NCBI GenBank assembly: GCA_026874595.1
Contig: CM049308.1
Span: 24,576,367 to 24,640,366 of the forward strand
Origin: Sipunculus nudus
Taxonomy: Eukaryota > Annelida > Sipuncula > Golfingiida > Sipunculidae
Reading direction: 5' to 3'
Length of the DNA stretch: 64,000 nt
Under the pieces are notes generated by a model. It saw nothing but the letters and a program-made list of their open reading frames with translations, made no database searches and was not told the origin of the DNA. Shown here piece after piece: positions 44,901 to 57,777 of this stretch. The first letter of the stretch is position 1, and each line of letters begins with the position of its first letter. The translations under genes were made by a program, and so were the position numbers.

Positions 44901-47900
44901 TCAAATAGATAATATAGCTGGCTCACTGATAAACAACTATATTTCCTATAAAAGTTTTTTTTATGAGAGTCACGGCTCTTTCGGCCTGCATTGCCTGCGC
45001 TTTCTTTGTTTCATACCAATGTACTTGTAAATATTACCCCTTAGCATCTATAGTCATTTAGCGTTTCAATTTGAGTATTTTGATAATGCCATTTCTTTAT
45101 TCTTTTAAATGAACCCCGGTGTCTGAAATACATAATTTTTGTCTTTCCTTAATTACCTTTAAAGCATAATTGACAGATAAAAAAACTTGCAACTAGTTTA
45201 TTTGTTCTTGGAGACGTCCTATTTTATCGCTGAAACATACTAAATCATCAACGTACATTATTGTCATTCAGTTAGGCAAATATTCATCAATATTTATACC
45301 ATGACAACCTGTTTCATTAATTTGCTCATAAAATTCATCTATGAATAAAGAAAACAGAAGGGGACTCACCATGCTACCTGGTTGAGTTCCGTTAGTACAT
45401 TAGAAATAATCTGTTAATCTTTCCTCTGTAAGAAGACATGATTTCATTTGACTATATATTGACTGAAGTGTCTGTAAGAGTTTCCCTTTTATCCCAGATT
45501 TAACTGAAACATACCACAATAAATCATATTGTACACTATCAAAAGCAGTTGAAAAATCAATAAAAGTATAATAAAACCTTCTTTTCTTTTTTGTTAAATA
45601 TTTCTGCAGAAATACATTTAAAGAAAATGTATGGTCTACTGTTGGATAACCTTTTCTATAGCCAGCTTGTGCTTCACATAATAAACCTGCTTGAACAACA
45701 TAATTTTGAATTCTGTTTGCCAATATGTTTGTAAATAGTTTACCCACGGTATTAGGTAATGAAATACCTCTATAATTTTTAGGATCTATGGTGGAAGCCT
45801 TTTTGTGATTCGGCACAAAAAATGCTTTGCTCCAAGAGGCTGGGAAAAATCCATTTCCTTATCCACTATTAAATAATAATAATATTGTAATATATGAAAC
45901 GATATGTGACTATATTTACCTTTCAATATATCTACTGTTATCCCGTCAGGCTCAGGGGCATTTCCTCTTTTCATTTCATTTATGGCTTTTTGTACTACAC
46001 ATGGTGTTATGAGTCCATCAAGCTCTATATCATTTTCAATCTCTAATACATTTTTTAAATATTCCAGAGTATGATTCTTAAACCCTTGATCAATTTCGTG
46101 TTGGTGAATTCAAAAGTTCCTTAAAATGTTTATATCAACGTACCGGTTCTACAGTTATAACAATTTTCTTTTTATTTAAAAATCTCATGCTTTTCCACAT
46201 GGAATCAGTGTCTTTTGCACCTATCACTTTTTGCACCTCTGAGGCTTGGATGATTGCCTTCTTTTCTTCACATAATGTTTTAAACCTCTGTTTTGTTTGT
46301 TAATAATTAAGTAAGTCTATGGCCATCTGATATTGTACATCTTTACTTATTCAAAGCTATATATTTTTTTTTCAAAATTCACATTCTTTGTCCCACCAGT
46401 TTGGTTGCTTTAGTTTCATGTTGTCTCGGAAGTTTTGTTTATTTTTGTTGGATATAATTTCATAAATACTCACCAATACCTCACTTGCTTTGTCCGGATA
46501 TGTTTCTAAGGATTCATTAAATGTGTTGAAAAGTAACGCATATTCTATTTGTCCTAATGATTTTTAAATATTTGTTTTATCTTCATCAGTCTGTTAAATT
46601 TTACCCATTTTGTCAGTTCGTATATATATTCATTCGAAAGCTCATACTTGGTCTGATAATATTAAGTGAACCGCTTAAAGGAAGGTGATCGGACTGATCA
46701 TCTGATAATACACAGGATCCATGTACCTGATGAAGTAGAAAGCTACTGATAATTACATAATCAACTACACTGCTACCAAAAGGAGTTAAACACGTAATTA
46801 AGTCTCCTGGTATATATGGTATATCTGTTATATTTACAGTGCTAGCATTAAAATCACCGAGGAGAATTAAATTCATCAAATTCTGCTAAAGTATCTACCT
46901 ATAAATTTTCCATCCTGTTGAAACCATTTATTTCAACTTCATCCACATAGAATGATGAACCTACTGGCACAATATAGCAGCAAACTATGGCCAAATCTTT
47001 ATCTTCTTTAATTAAGGTATCATCATACCCTTTAATTTCTGTTGCACGTAAACTAAGACCCCTTCTCTCCCTATACTCTTCCTGACTTTTCAATCACCAT
47101 AGTACCCGTGGAATGCATCAGAAAATTTATTATCTGTGGTTGCCCATGTCTTATTGATACATACAATACTGTGATTATTAATCAATTTTTTAACTTCTAC
47201 TGATTTAATTTTGTTCATTAGTCCATGTGCATTCCATGTTGCTATTTCTGCATTAGCATTTTGCTAGTGCTGGACTAGTTTACATATGGGGGAAAATTAA
47301 ATTAAGGTTGAAAAATATAACAGAAACAGGTTTTTATCCATATGCATGAGGGAAAAAATCCTACTGGTTCTAATATTAAAGTAGATATGTCTGAAATAAT
47401 GTGTGCAATAGAAAATCACGGATCGTAGTCTGTTGGCCATATTTGATTTTGAGCAAGTCTGTATTTCAATAGGTCAGAAGCCCTCATAGGCACCAATGAT
47501 CTCTGTGAATTTGAGAAAGATCAAGCATATTGTTGCGAAAGAGAATTAACGATAGTGCTCTGGTGGCAATATTGGAATTCCGACAGGTCTCCAATCATCT
47601 CTTTGTAAATGAGATAGATCTTGTTGAGATATCGCGCTTAAAAGAATATCCCCATTTGTACTCTGGGAGCCATTTTGGAATTCTGACAGGTCTGATATTG
47701 GAAAGGCATTGATCCCTGAGAAAATGATAAATTTCAAGCATGTTCTTGTTGAGATATCCGGTGCGAAAGAAAATCACCCATTATGCACTGGTGGCCATAT
47801 TGGAATTCCGACAAGTCTGTAATTTAATAGGGCTGAAGCCCTTGTATGTACCAATCATCCCTGTAAAATTGGGAAAGCTGAAGTATGTTGTTGTTGTTGT

Positions 47901-49965
47901 TGAGTTATTACGTGCGAAAGAAAATCAGCGATTGGGCTGTGGTGGCCATATTGGAATTCTGACAGGGCTGTAATTGAATAGGTCAAGAGCCCTCATATGA
48001 ACAGGAATAGTAGACAGGCAGAGTTCGAAACATTTTCACTGAATAATTAACTTGCTCTTAAGTAGGCTGATTGACAAGCATAAATAGTTATAATTATATC
48101 CATGTAATAATTCATGCTGTCAGCATACCCTTTATTTAGTTAATTATTCAATTAATGGTAAGCCTACGTTTGTTATAATTTACATGAAACATGTCTGCGA
48201 TATATACATGTTAACAAAATTAAAAAGTCGTGCTAAAACGCGTTAGTTCTGCACAATACTTGATAAATAAACACATCCTGCTCCATTAATCTGGTCGCTT
48301 GTTAAACTGAATTAACTTCACTTGAAAGTAAAGTTTGAGCATCAGCAGACTTCTGTATTTCATGTGGTGCAAAATAAAGGCCTTGATCGAACACTTTTAG
48401 ATTAGACATTATTTATCAATAATTTAAAAGGGCCCAATCACCTATAAAGCATGTTCAGTTAACACGAGAAATAGCTTCTCCCCTCTAAAATAAATCTGTA
48501 CCTGCCAAAATAATGGCTTGAAAGCGTTTGCTTATTCCTGTAAACGAGTGTTAAAACAGTGGACCGGGCGCGATCGCAGGTGTCAACATAAACACAGTGC
48601 GTATGGACGTGTGTAGCGCGGAGCCACAACAGTTGTCAATCAGGATTTACCCTGACTGACTTGGGCCAAAAAATGTAATACTTGTTCCCGCTAGCTGAAA
48701 TACCGCAAATTGCCCCTCTTAATCGGATCTCCGGTCACGCGGCCTTGTTATGGTATACAGACATACGTAGACTGTGTTTACCAACACGCAGAGCCATAAC
48801 ATATGTTAAACAGCCGTATGCGAGCGAAAGGGACTGTGTGCTTGGATGGTTCTGCTGAGAAACTTTTGTATAAAGCAAAACTGATAAATTAGTGTGAAAG
48901 AAAAGGCTTAGAATTGCTCCTTATTATGCCCCTTTAATTTATTCATCGGTATCCCCCACAGTAATTGCAGGATCCAAACCCTGAAATACCATGAATATTT
49001 CGTGGAACTATTTCCTAAATGAAAGCCAGTGTACAATACTACAACTGTCAAATGTAGTACTTTTATTACAATTTGAAAAATCTTTCCATTAGCCGCCGCA
49101 CTATACTATGTACAAGTGTTTTTGAGGCTCACAAGGTGGGGGGGGGGCATAGGGGTAATGGTGGTTAGCTCAAATGTTGTATAATCAATTAAAATAATTG
49201 GTATACTGCAACATTCAGATGAAATTGTTGGTATATGCTGCAGTATGCTAAAGTAAAATTTATTTAAGTGAAATACATATATGTAATGTCTTGTATATTG
49301 CAGTATATGTTGAATTTAAAGTCCATACAGATATGGATGAAATTGTTTGTATACTGTGATATATCAAACGCAGACTCTAAGTGAATGAATCAGTCAGGGA
49401 ATATTTCTTGATAAATATAACAAATATTACAATCGAATAGACTGGAACAGTCAGCAAGCTAAAAGTGAGGCTTTACGGACAAAACCTAGGACTGGCATCA
49501 CCCTATTTTCATCTAAGTAGAACACTGCGCTAAGAGGCCTAGCCAAAGTGTTTACCATAAGGATGCGTTCTCTCTACCCAGGAGTGAATGGATAATGGTC
49601 ATGGGCGGCAGGCAAATGTAGAAAGAATTACCCCCCTAGCGCCTTTTATGGCTGCTTGTATTATTATATCCTAGGGGGCAGGAATACAAATGTAAAGTCG
49701 GAGATGAGACTCTCATCGCTGATCATATCAAACTTAAATGTAACCGTCATTCAGGCTAGTATTTGAGCCAGTACAGAACTCTCGCACTCACTTCCGTCTT
49801 TAGAAGCAAATAGGATTACGTTTTAGTTTCATATATTTATTGGCCTTACAGGTGTAGATATCCAAACGTTATACTCAACCATTAAATTTTATACTGATAT
49901 AACGTGGAAAAAAAAGATGAATACCTACCGGCAAGCAGCGCAGCAAGGACGATGACGAACTTCAT
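41972..49965 (-). CDS. Small secreted eight-cysteine peptide, gene B2 (complete)
   Basis: Coding exons are 49965-49929 and 42147-41972. Exon 1 matches B1, but the donor is G|GTAGGT instead of G|GTACGT, still canonical. Exon 2 differs from B1 by one silent change in the codon for Q in GQFCC. The intron-2 donor is at 41956, exon 3 starts at 41719, AATAAA is at 41669-41664, and TATATATA is at 50055-50048. The predicted 70-residue protein is the same as B1, so dosage and not sequence diversity is what the tandem duplication adds at B. Confidence 0.8.
42122..42285. repeat. Short 35-bp repeat array at exon 2 of B2
   Basis: Copy of the array at 14352-14515. Confidence 0.8.
43657..43704. promoter_or_regulatory. 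Cluster of CRE/ATF-like sites in intron 1 of B2
   Basis: Same three sites as B1: TGACGTCA at 43657 and 43697, GACGTCAC at 43673. Confidence 0.45.
44430..46095 (-). pseudogene. LINE reverse transcriptase and C-terminal part (unit 2)
   Basis: Same as unit 1; the catalytic box reads MYVDD because of one base change (GCT to GTT). Open frame 45816-45400 covers the RT fingers and palm. Confidence 0.82.
46613..47262 (-). pseudogene. LINE endonuclease domain (unit 2)
   Basis: Same domain; GDFNAST and SDDQSDHLPL present; frameshifted. Confidence 0.75.
47424..48009. repeat. Tandem array of about 140-bp units (unit 2)
   Basis: Copy of 19690-20275 with the same unit order. Confidence 0.75.
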
Positions 49966-50047
49966 GATGAAGAATCTCTTCTTGTTGTCTTCGGGCTACA
50001 AAACTTTAAAACAAGTTTTTGAGTGTCCTGCTCAGCCGTCCCTCTTG

Positions 50048-50055
50048 TATATATA
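50048..50055 (-). promoter_or_regulatory. TATA box of peptide gene B2
   Basis: Same position relative to the start codon at 49965 as in B1, and the surrounding bases are unchanged. Confidence 0.65.
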
Positions 50056-52084
50056 GCAAAGTCCACTCTGGGAAAACATTGGTCTCTGGGAGAACAAGCA
50101 TATGGTTTCCACATCAATGCCAACATCATCTTAAAATAGAATGGCGAAGATTTTTGTTTAAACCTATTGATCGTTTGATCTAGAATAGTAACAAGGTATG
50201 GGAACGTCCAAATAAGGCGTTCTTTGGTACACTTAGCTTAAGCGATATATATAAAATATTTATTTATGTCAAATGCTTATAGCAAGGGTCTCGTGACAAT
50301 TTCTTAATTGTTGCAGTGCAATTGGTGTCAATAATTAAGACATAATTTGAAATACTATTTTTTACAATCATTACGATTTTTTTTAATTTAATGGGTTTTT
50401 TTTATTTATTTAAAATTTGCAAATATAGCTAACCCTGTTAAGTCTTTTATGCAGCTGAACTTGTTTATAGAGTTGACCTCCCATTGTACGCAAATTAAGG
50501 ACACATATCTTTTGACCGACTGTACATTTCCCTGGATATGATTGTCTTTGTAAATTTTCAGTGGTATCAGTTATCAAAGTATATTAAACCACTGATACAC
50601 ATACTTGATCATCCAGACACACAATCAGAGGTATAAAATAAAGTTTAGCAGGTCCACAACCATGCAAAGTTTAAAGTAAGTCAACCCATCAGGTTCTTTA
50701 ATACTTTTATGGAAACTAGGAATCTGCATTCTACTGATTGCAAGCCTCCGCCATGTAGGGTCCCAAATTGTGGGATGCTCCCCAACCCATGTTTGCATTC
50801 AATTATTTGCCCAGGAGCCGAGGTTCCTTCGTGCATAAGTAACTGTACATTTGTGAATATTCATTGATGACGTCCCGGAACTGGGATCATGTGTCGGATC
50901 TACACCAAAGTCAAACTGGTTCTTCATTGGCGCATCCCCGAAATACCCTGCAAATTTCAAGAGATTCCGTTAATGTTTGATAAGTTATGATGTGAACAAA
51001 CACGTACACACAAACACACAGACACATGAACTGGGATGAACGCATACTCTAATGGAGGAAGAAAATTGTGAAATCTTAATATCCAGTCTTTTTATCGTAA
51101 ATGCAAGGGGTGGATAACCCTTCATAATCTCTCAGTGAACTATCCATATCAAATATCTAACTACAGCAGCCGCTCTACATGAGGGGTGTTAAACTGTTTA
51201 GGGGTCCGCCAATATTGCTAACGGGCAAGTTAGGATTCCTTAGAATGCAGATTTCTATTTATTCATGAAATCGTTCCTTCGCTTTTCGACGTTTGACGTT
51301 ACATGCATGGAAAAACATGTACGACCGGTAGGCTGCAGTATAAATGACTTTTCGTATGTGCTGGTTGGATTTTTATTCGTGAAGTTTAAATTTTGCGATA
51401 GTATACTTTTCGCGAACGTAATGAATTTAAAACCCTCACGTTTAAAAATACAACGACAGTATTTTATTACATAGGTCATACAATATACCCTTCATACATT
51501 TTGTAAACTGTCACGTCAAAAAAAATGTGTACAATAATTCAAAAATTCTATACTTGTGCACTACAGCTACAATATATTATATAAAAAATAAATGTATTCC
51601 AGTAGTTCATACAGATGACAAATATTTTCCCCATTTATTCATTTTAATACTAAAAATACAAATTTACCGCCTGTATAAATTTTGTTCCTTATTTTGTCCC
51701 ATTTTTTAACCTGTGCAGTAATCTGACATTTTACATTTGTTCATTTTTATATACTGATATTAAATTATTTGTGTTCTGATTTTATATAGTAAACAAACAT
51801 TTTAACTGTAAGGAGCACCTGATTTATTATTAAAGGTAAATCTTTATTGGAAACCATCTGAGCATTAGTGTGTTCAAGGTTAAAAGGGATATGACTGCTC
51901 CATTTGATTTCATCCAATCTATACATTTCTATATTATTTTGTGTCTGAAAATTCACAAGAACGTAGGTCCTTTGTCTCTTTGATTATATAGAGTGTTGCG
52001 ACTGAAGCCGTCTCTCGTCTATTGATTGGTGTTCCTCGCTTGGGTCTCCCCCTGTAGGCTGGACGTCAGGGCTACCCCGGTTAT

Positions 52085-52613
52085 TAATGTCTTCGTTGTG
52101 CCAAGCAAACGGGTTTTAACAGGTCCCATTGTCTTGTATTATCGACTACATTAGAATAAAACGCGCGGGCAGTATCCCATAAGTGGTCAAGTGATTCGCA
52201 CTGCCCTGTTAAAAGGAATAACACTCGAAACGCTCCGAAGGCTGATTATGCTTTCATCGAGAAATCCAGGCTGATGCAACCGCACAACAGCATATACACA
52301 TGAACATTTGGATTTTTAGCGGTACCCTTAGGCGGACCTGCCATGAACTTGTGTATTGAATTTATTATGATGGAACCACCATTGACTTCTGTTAAGTTCC
52401 TGAACCGGGCTTTTCTTGTGAACTCCAGTAATAAATTGTAATCACCGCATTGGATTGGACGTCTCGTTTCCGCTTCAAAGTATTTATTTGAATCACAGGA
52501 TCTTTTAGAGACCTTGTTTGGTTTTTACCATCTGTTAATTCTATACTATTATTTGTTATTGTACATATTATGTATAATGCAATATTTACTATTAACAGAG
52601 TACCTGTTTGCAC
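52085..52613 (-). other. Possible exon pair of an unidentified gene (unit 2)
   Basis: Copy of 24317-24851; both frames remain open (F to S in the GGFIII segment). Confidence 0.2.
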
Positions 52614-54332
52614 ATATTAGTGTAATTAGTACTATAAATTATTGGTCCCAGTCGTAATTATTTTTCTCTGATAAATCAATTATATTTCACATCCTCACCT
52701 CGTTATAAATTTAGTCACCTGGAATTTCGGCTTTTATGGATCTCCGTTCAAGGTAAACTCACACTTCCGGATAAACGCAAGTAGCTTGATTTTCAAAGTA
52801 CACTCATGCTATCTGATAGGCATACAGTTAGAGATATGAACAATACGTTATACTTAGACAAATACCCTTTTCCTGTAACGCATTCATAAAGCTTCAACAA
52901 TGATAGAAGAGGGGAAACCAATATACTTTACAGTTTAATATACGCATGCCTAACCGAGCATTCTGGGTAAAATCATAGCATTATCCTACTATAATTTGAG
53001 GATTTGGTCGCGAATATAGCGTTTTTCCGCACTAAAATTTGCCGATATACGTCCCCCTTGGTATGTACGTCGTGACTGAATACAGGCCTAACTAACATAA
53101 CAGACTTGCAAATAATAATTTACAAAGTAAGAATGAGGCTGGGGTTTATTGACTCGGCACTGCAAAGTCATAATAGCACAAGGGAAGCCAGTATAGAATC
53201 CGGCCTACATGGACGAGGTTATGGGTGTATACGGACGGACGTAATGATGTTTAGAATTCATGTAATGGAGAAGTAAGAGGCATGTCGATGTCATACCATC
53301 AGGCATGTCATGGCTTATTTGATTACTACTAATATGAGACGGTACAGTCAGTTTAGACCCATCTTGGAAATGAAGACCGGATTCTTTTCTCGGGCCGCAC
53401 AAGGTACCAGGTAGCTTGAGGGTTTCCAAGTTAAAATAATTTTTCGTATTTTTTGTGTATTTTTCATTATTCGTTCTAAACGCCTTTCCCTGCAAGAGTT
53501 TACCGGAAAGGCTTTATTACAATCCCTGTGCATAAGTGTGTGTGTGTGATAGTTAGGGTGTCTGCGTGTATTTGTATAACCGAACTTAAGTGGACACGAT
53601 ATTGACTGCACACCAAACGCCCGAAGACTTTTTTTTCTGTGAGGAATAACACACGGGTCCTCGCAAACGAAAAGCTGTAAAAGCATTATTAAAGCATGAG
53701 AAAAGCTGGGAAAATTATTGGGAAGTTTCTTGCAAGTCATCAGAAAGAACGTTTTGTTGACATGTGTGTTACAGCGCCATCTATTGAGAGCTTTGCAAGA
53801 TGCTTAGATAAACGTGTGCGTGTAAGCCAGTTCCTCGATAAAACTGGTCATTCAACCTGTTTAGCGGTATCAGATATTATTTTGATCGTGAGAAGTTAGA
53901 ATAAGAACCTTATATTACCATGGATTTCAGGGGTGAACAGGAAACAAAAAAAAATATATTTTCTTATCTACATGATAGGTATACCCTTTGATCTGTCAAG
54001 AAAAACTGTAAGCAGCTTGTTCTAAAGTTTATAATGGACACAAAACGTTTTACATTGTAAAATAATTAATCATTCAATCCATTGAAAATATATGTTAATA
54101 TATGCTTATCGTTTGTATTATGTGCTTTCCGCTTATTGTATCGAGATAGCATGTTGCATCATTATATTGTTACATTATTAATTGATTTCTTTTTAATCGT
54201 ATTGCTTGTGTCTTGTTTCATTTTGGTAAAGATTACGAATTTACATAGAATTACAACATTAATCTAAACATATTATATCTTCACATACTTGATGTACTTT
54301 TACTGGTACCGTAATGTCTTATATAATGTTGT

Positions 54333-54336
<4 letters not shown>

Positions 54337-54390
<54 letters not shown>
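54337..54390. repeat. TA microsatellite (unit 2, second)
   Basis: Pure TA run, counterpart of 26581-26635. Confidence 0.9.
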
Positions 54391-55513
54391 ACAGGAAAGC
54401 ATGTACATTAGCCTGATTGGCTACGTTTGAAATCATGTTAAAATAAATATGATTAAACCAAGTGTGCTTGATAAGCTGAATGGTAGGTGCTCGCTATGAC
54501 ACGAAGACATGACATAAACTGAATGTCCTCGCAGATTGTCCTCGCAAGTTATGCATTAAGCCAACGCATAGTTCTCACGTCTAACCAGCCTTCTTCTTTA
54601 AAAAAGTATGCGAGGATACATGGGTACCCTAAGTGTTTAGGATCTAAATAGCCCTTCTTGCTAACTCTTAAAAAACGGTTTGTCCCCTGAAGTATAGTTT
54701 GAAAGTACGGTCCTCTCTTGTACGCATATACGCGTATGTTTGTATGTGGAGGGGGGGGGGTACCTGCGTATGCATGTATGTGTGTGTAGACTCTTTTCAC
54801 GGTCGTCCCCTGAGTTCGGGTCCGGTGAGGCAGTATCTCTGGTTTTGTTAATTGAAACACGATACCTACCAGAGACCCCGATTAGAACATCCCTTAATTT
54901 TTAAGGATACGATGGATTTGTTTTAATTATTTTTGGTTTTATTATAGGAGATGTAACATTGATTAGAGATTATCTGTATGTGTCAATCAAACGGACCCAA
55001 ACACTCAGGGGCAGCTTCCGTCGCCAGACGTTGATGGAATATACATGTGTATTCTCGTATAATCCGCATTTCTTAAAGATAGTGAGAAACGTAATAATAA
55101 TGGAATTAATACACAGGCGGTCAGTGTTTGCGGTAATGTAGATTTTAGTTGGTCCCCATTTTAGATAATGCCAATATATCCTTGTTTTTCCCCATTCTAA
55201 ATTATATGTGTTACCCGCTTCCGTGGAACGGGGGACATTGATTTGGGTCTGTCTGTTTGTCTGTCTTTCCCTCTGTCTGTCCGTCCATCAGGTTTTCGTT
55301 TCCGTCCGATAACTTTCCTAAATATTATCAGATTTCATACAAATTTGGGTCAGTAATTGTTTCTACGCATACCATGTTCAAAATTGGTTTTGTGTGTCTG
55401 AAAATTTATTATCGCCAGCTCCAAAACAAACAAAAATTTTGTTTTGTTTCCAATTTACAACAAAAATTATGACGTGGAAACATCTTCAAAGGACAAAGAA
55501 AACTAAAACACAG

Positions 55514-57035
55514 GCACTATGACGTGTAGAGACATCTTCAGGGGAAAATAAAAACGAATACATTGAGAAGGCAAGCATGACTATCATAGAAGCTGAAATA
55601 AAATGTGGCGAAAGCAGGGAGAGACATAAATTCCACGAGTTGGTTGTTTAACATAATGCAATATTTGACTGATACGCCTGAATGACAACGGTTGTCACCT
55701 TCTACACTACAACCATATATAATTACTAATTCTGAGATATCCTGCATCGTTACATTAAACGTCTTTAACCATTCCATCATAATATAATATATAGTTTTTC
55801 ACATTATGACATTAACAGAATAGGTGATTAACCGTTTCTCATTTGGTAAAACAGTCTAATTGCACCACTGATAGCTTTAGTTTTCCGCATAGCTTTATGA
55901 CTCATGGGTCCATTGTTGTAGATTTGCCACTGGTATTTGCTCGAATATCATTTAAGTTATGGCAATCACGCTAACATAATTCAAATACAAATTCTTTCCG
56001 GTCACCCTACCCTTAGCTAAAAGAATAACCAAATGATATTGCCAAGGCGAGAATCTACCTGCGGAGGCAGTTGGTGGCGATCGGACCCGTAACGTCAGAG
56101 TCTAAATCAGGCGCTGTCCCTTCCCTGACCAAGATGTCAAATCATAGTTACACACATCGGTATCAGACGCGTATGTTTACTTAAAATATTATAGTTTTGA
56201 TTTTAAAACAGGAGATAGTAGCCTTTTTGCCAAACTGTTCTACCAGCCTGCGTATGTATAACATACACAAACGCCAGCACGAACGAACGCCGAGATATAT
56301 TTATAGAGGAAAGTAGACCCCAAAACGTGTGAATATTCCAGCAGTACACTTACCTATTATGCCCCACCCTGTGATATTATATATCAATATAAAGAATATA
56401 AATAGATTATCGATTCCTTCGCAGATACTCTGAGGTACACTCCCCTAAAGTTCCCGACCTGCAAAATATGTGGGGACAAGTTCGTGTGAACATTACACGT
56501 GTTTATTATATCGAGTTAAATAACCCATATATGCAACAATTAAGAAGTTTTTATCATAGGTGACGTAACAACTCTTTTCAGTTATCATTTAACATTTGTC
56601 TCAATCATTGAAAGATTTCTCTTTGATACGTGAAATTCTTCTATTAATCTATAAATCAACTCTCGTTATTGTATTTGACAGTCACAATATAATATGTCAG
56701 TCTTGTGTTTTAGACTCTGGTATGAATAATCCTGACTATACTCGAGAAGTAGTTCAATCAACATTGGAAACCCACAACTATGTTTACATTCGGTCTAAAT
56801 GAAACATTTCTGCTCAGATGAGTTCATTCAAGCATTTCATTGTAGTAATTGCGAAGAATAATATATTTGTAACCATGTCAACAAAGCATGCATTGAACGT
56901 GCTTTTTTTTTTTCTTTCTAGCAACTCTAGATAATCAAAGGTGCCTATTCATCTGCCTATTGAAAAAGAATTGATTTAATTTCTGGCTTTCACTCTATAT
57001 ATATTAGGGGGTTATTCTGATTATGAAAAGTTCTT
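55514..57035. other. Spacer at start of unit 3
   Basis: Equivalent of 1-1514, with an 8-base insertion (TTTTGATT near 56195). No gene supported. Confidence 0.5.
56054..56139 (-). repeat. tRNA-like, possibly SINE-head remnant (unit 3)
   Basis: Third copy, with the same B-box change as unit 2. Confidence 0.25.
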
Positions 57036-57448
57036 GAACAGCGCCCCAGGTCCACGCAAAATGGAAATGCGAGGCCGATTCTGGGCAGTGTGAACAGCGC
57101 CGTATAAGACGCGGTTGACCAGGCCTGAAGAACAACCGTATTTTTTACCGTCCTACATATATAAAAAAGTGCTGAATATATTCACTTTGATGATCAGCGA
57201 TAATTTTATATAGGATACTGACTTTGCAATCATAATGGATATAACTATAGCTTATACAAGCAACTGGCCAGATAGTGAGGTTTTGTTATAATTGTGGCTA
57301 TGGTTGGATGTAAAAAGCGGCCATGAAGGTCAACCACTCTTTTACGTAAACGCATAACTTCAGTTCCTTTGATAATGATTATACTTCGACAATTATCACA
57401 GCCCTCATACATGTAACGAAATCAACAACAATCATATTGGTAATAATT

Positions 57449-57454
57449 TTTATT
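57449..57454 (-). terminator. Poly(A) signal of A3
   Basis: AATAAA 50 bases downstream of the exon-3 start at 57504. Confidence 0.65.
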
Positions 57455-57777
57455 TGGTCCCCTTCCAGAATGACTGCATGGTTCTCTTAGATCCAGCTGA
57501 TAACCTGAAATATCAATTAAAGTGTTTAATTTAACACTAATATATCTTTAAAAAGATAAGAATATGTGTTACATCTGTATAGCACAAAAATATAAATGTT
57601 GGCATTAAAGTTCCGTTTATATACAGTTATACATTCCATATTATTTTTAAATTGCTAAGCAGCAAGGAACATGTTTCGTCTATCGATCCCTATGAATATG
57701 AATATTCATAATTCCATATGCATGCACTGACCCTGTGCATAATCCAATGCTGACCGCTTACCTTAGGTAGGGCTGTC

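Larger units (their letters stand above)
44430..47262 (-). mobile_element. APE-type LINE, decayed, in intron 1 of B2
   Basis: Copy of the element at 16690-19540, with the same order and most of the same breaks. Confidence 0.85.
41174..50945. repeat. Duplicon B, unit 2 (carries peptide gene B2)
   Basis: Collinear with 13395-23215, complete, with the same LINE and repeat array inside the gene intron. Confidence 0.85.
27764..55513. repeat. Tandem segmental duplication, unit 2
   Basis: Complete second copy, 27750 bp, collinear with unit 1. Landmarks keep their order: peptide exon 2 (A) at 30.2 kb, LTR at 34.8 kb, peptide gene B at 42-50 kb. It shares with unit 1 the 1.49-kb deletion in duplicon A, so units 1 and 2 are closer to each other in this respect than to unit 3. 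Confidence 0.97.
50946..55513. other. Spacer after duplicon B to end of unit 2
   Basis: Near-identical to 23216-27763, including the possible exon pair and the TA run. Confidence 0.5.
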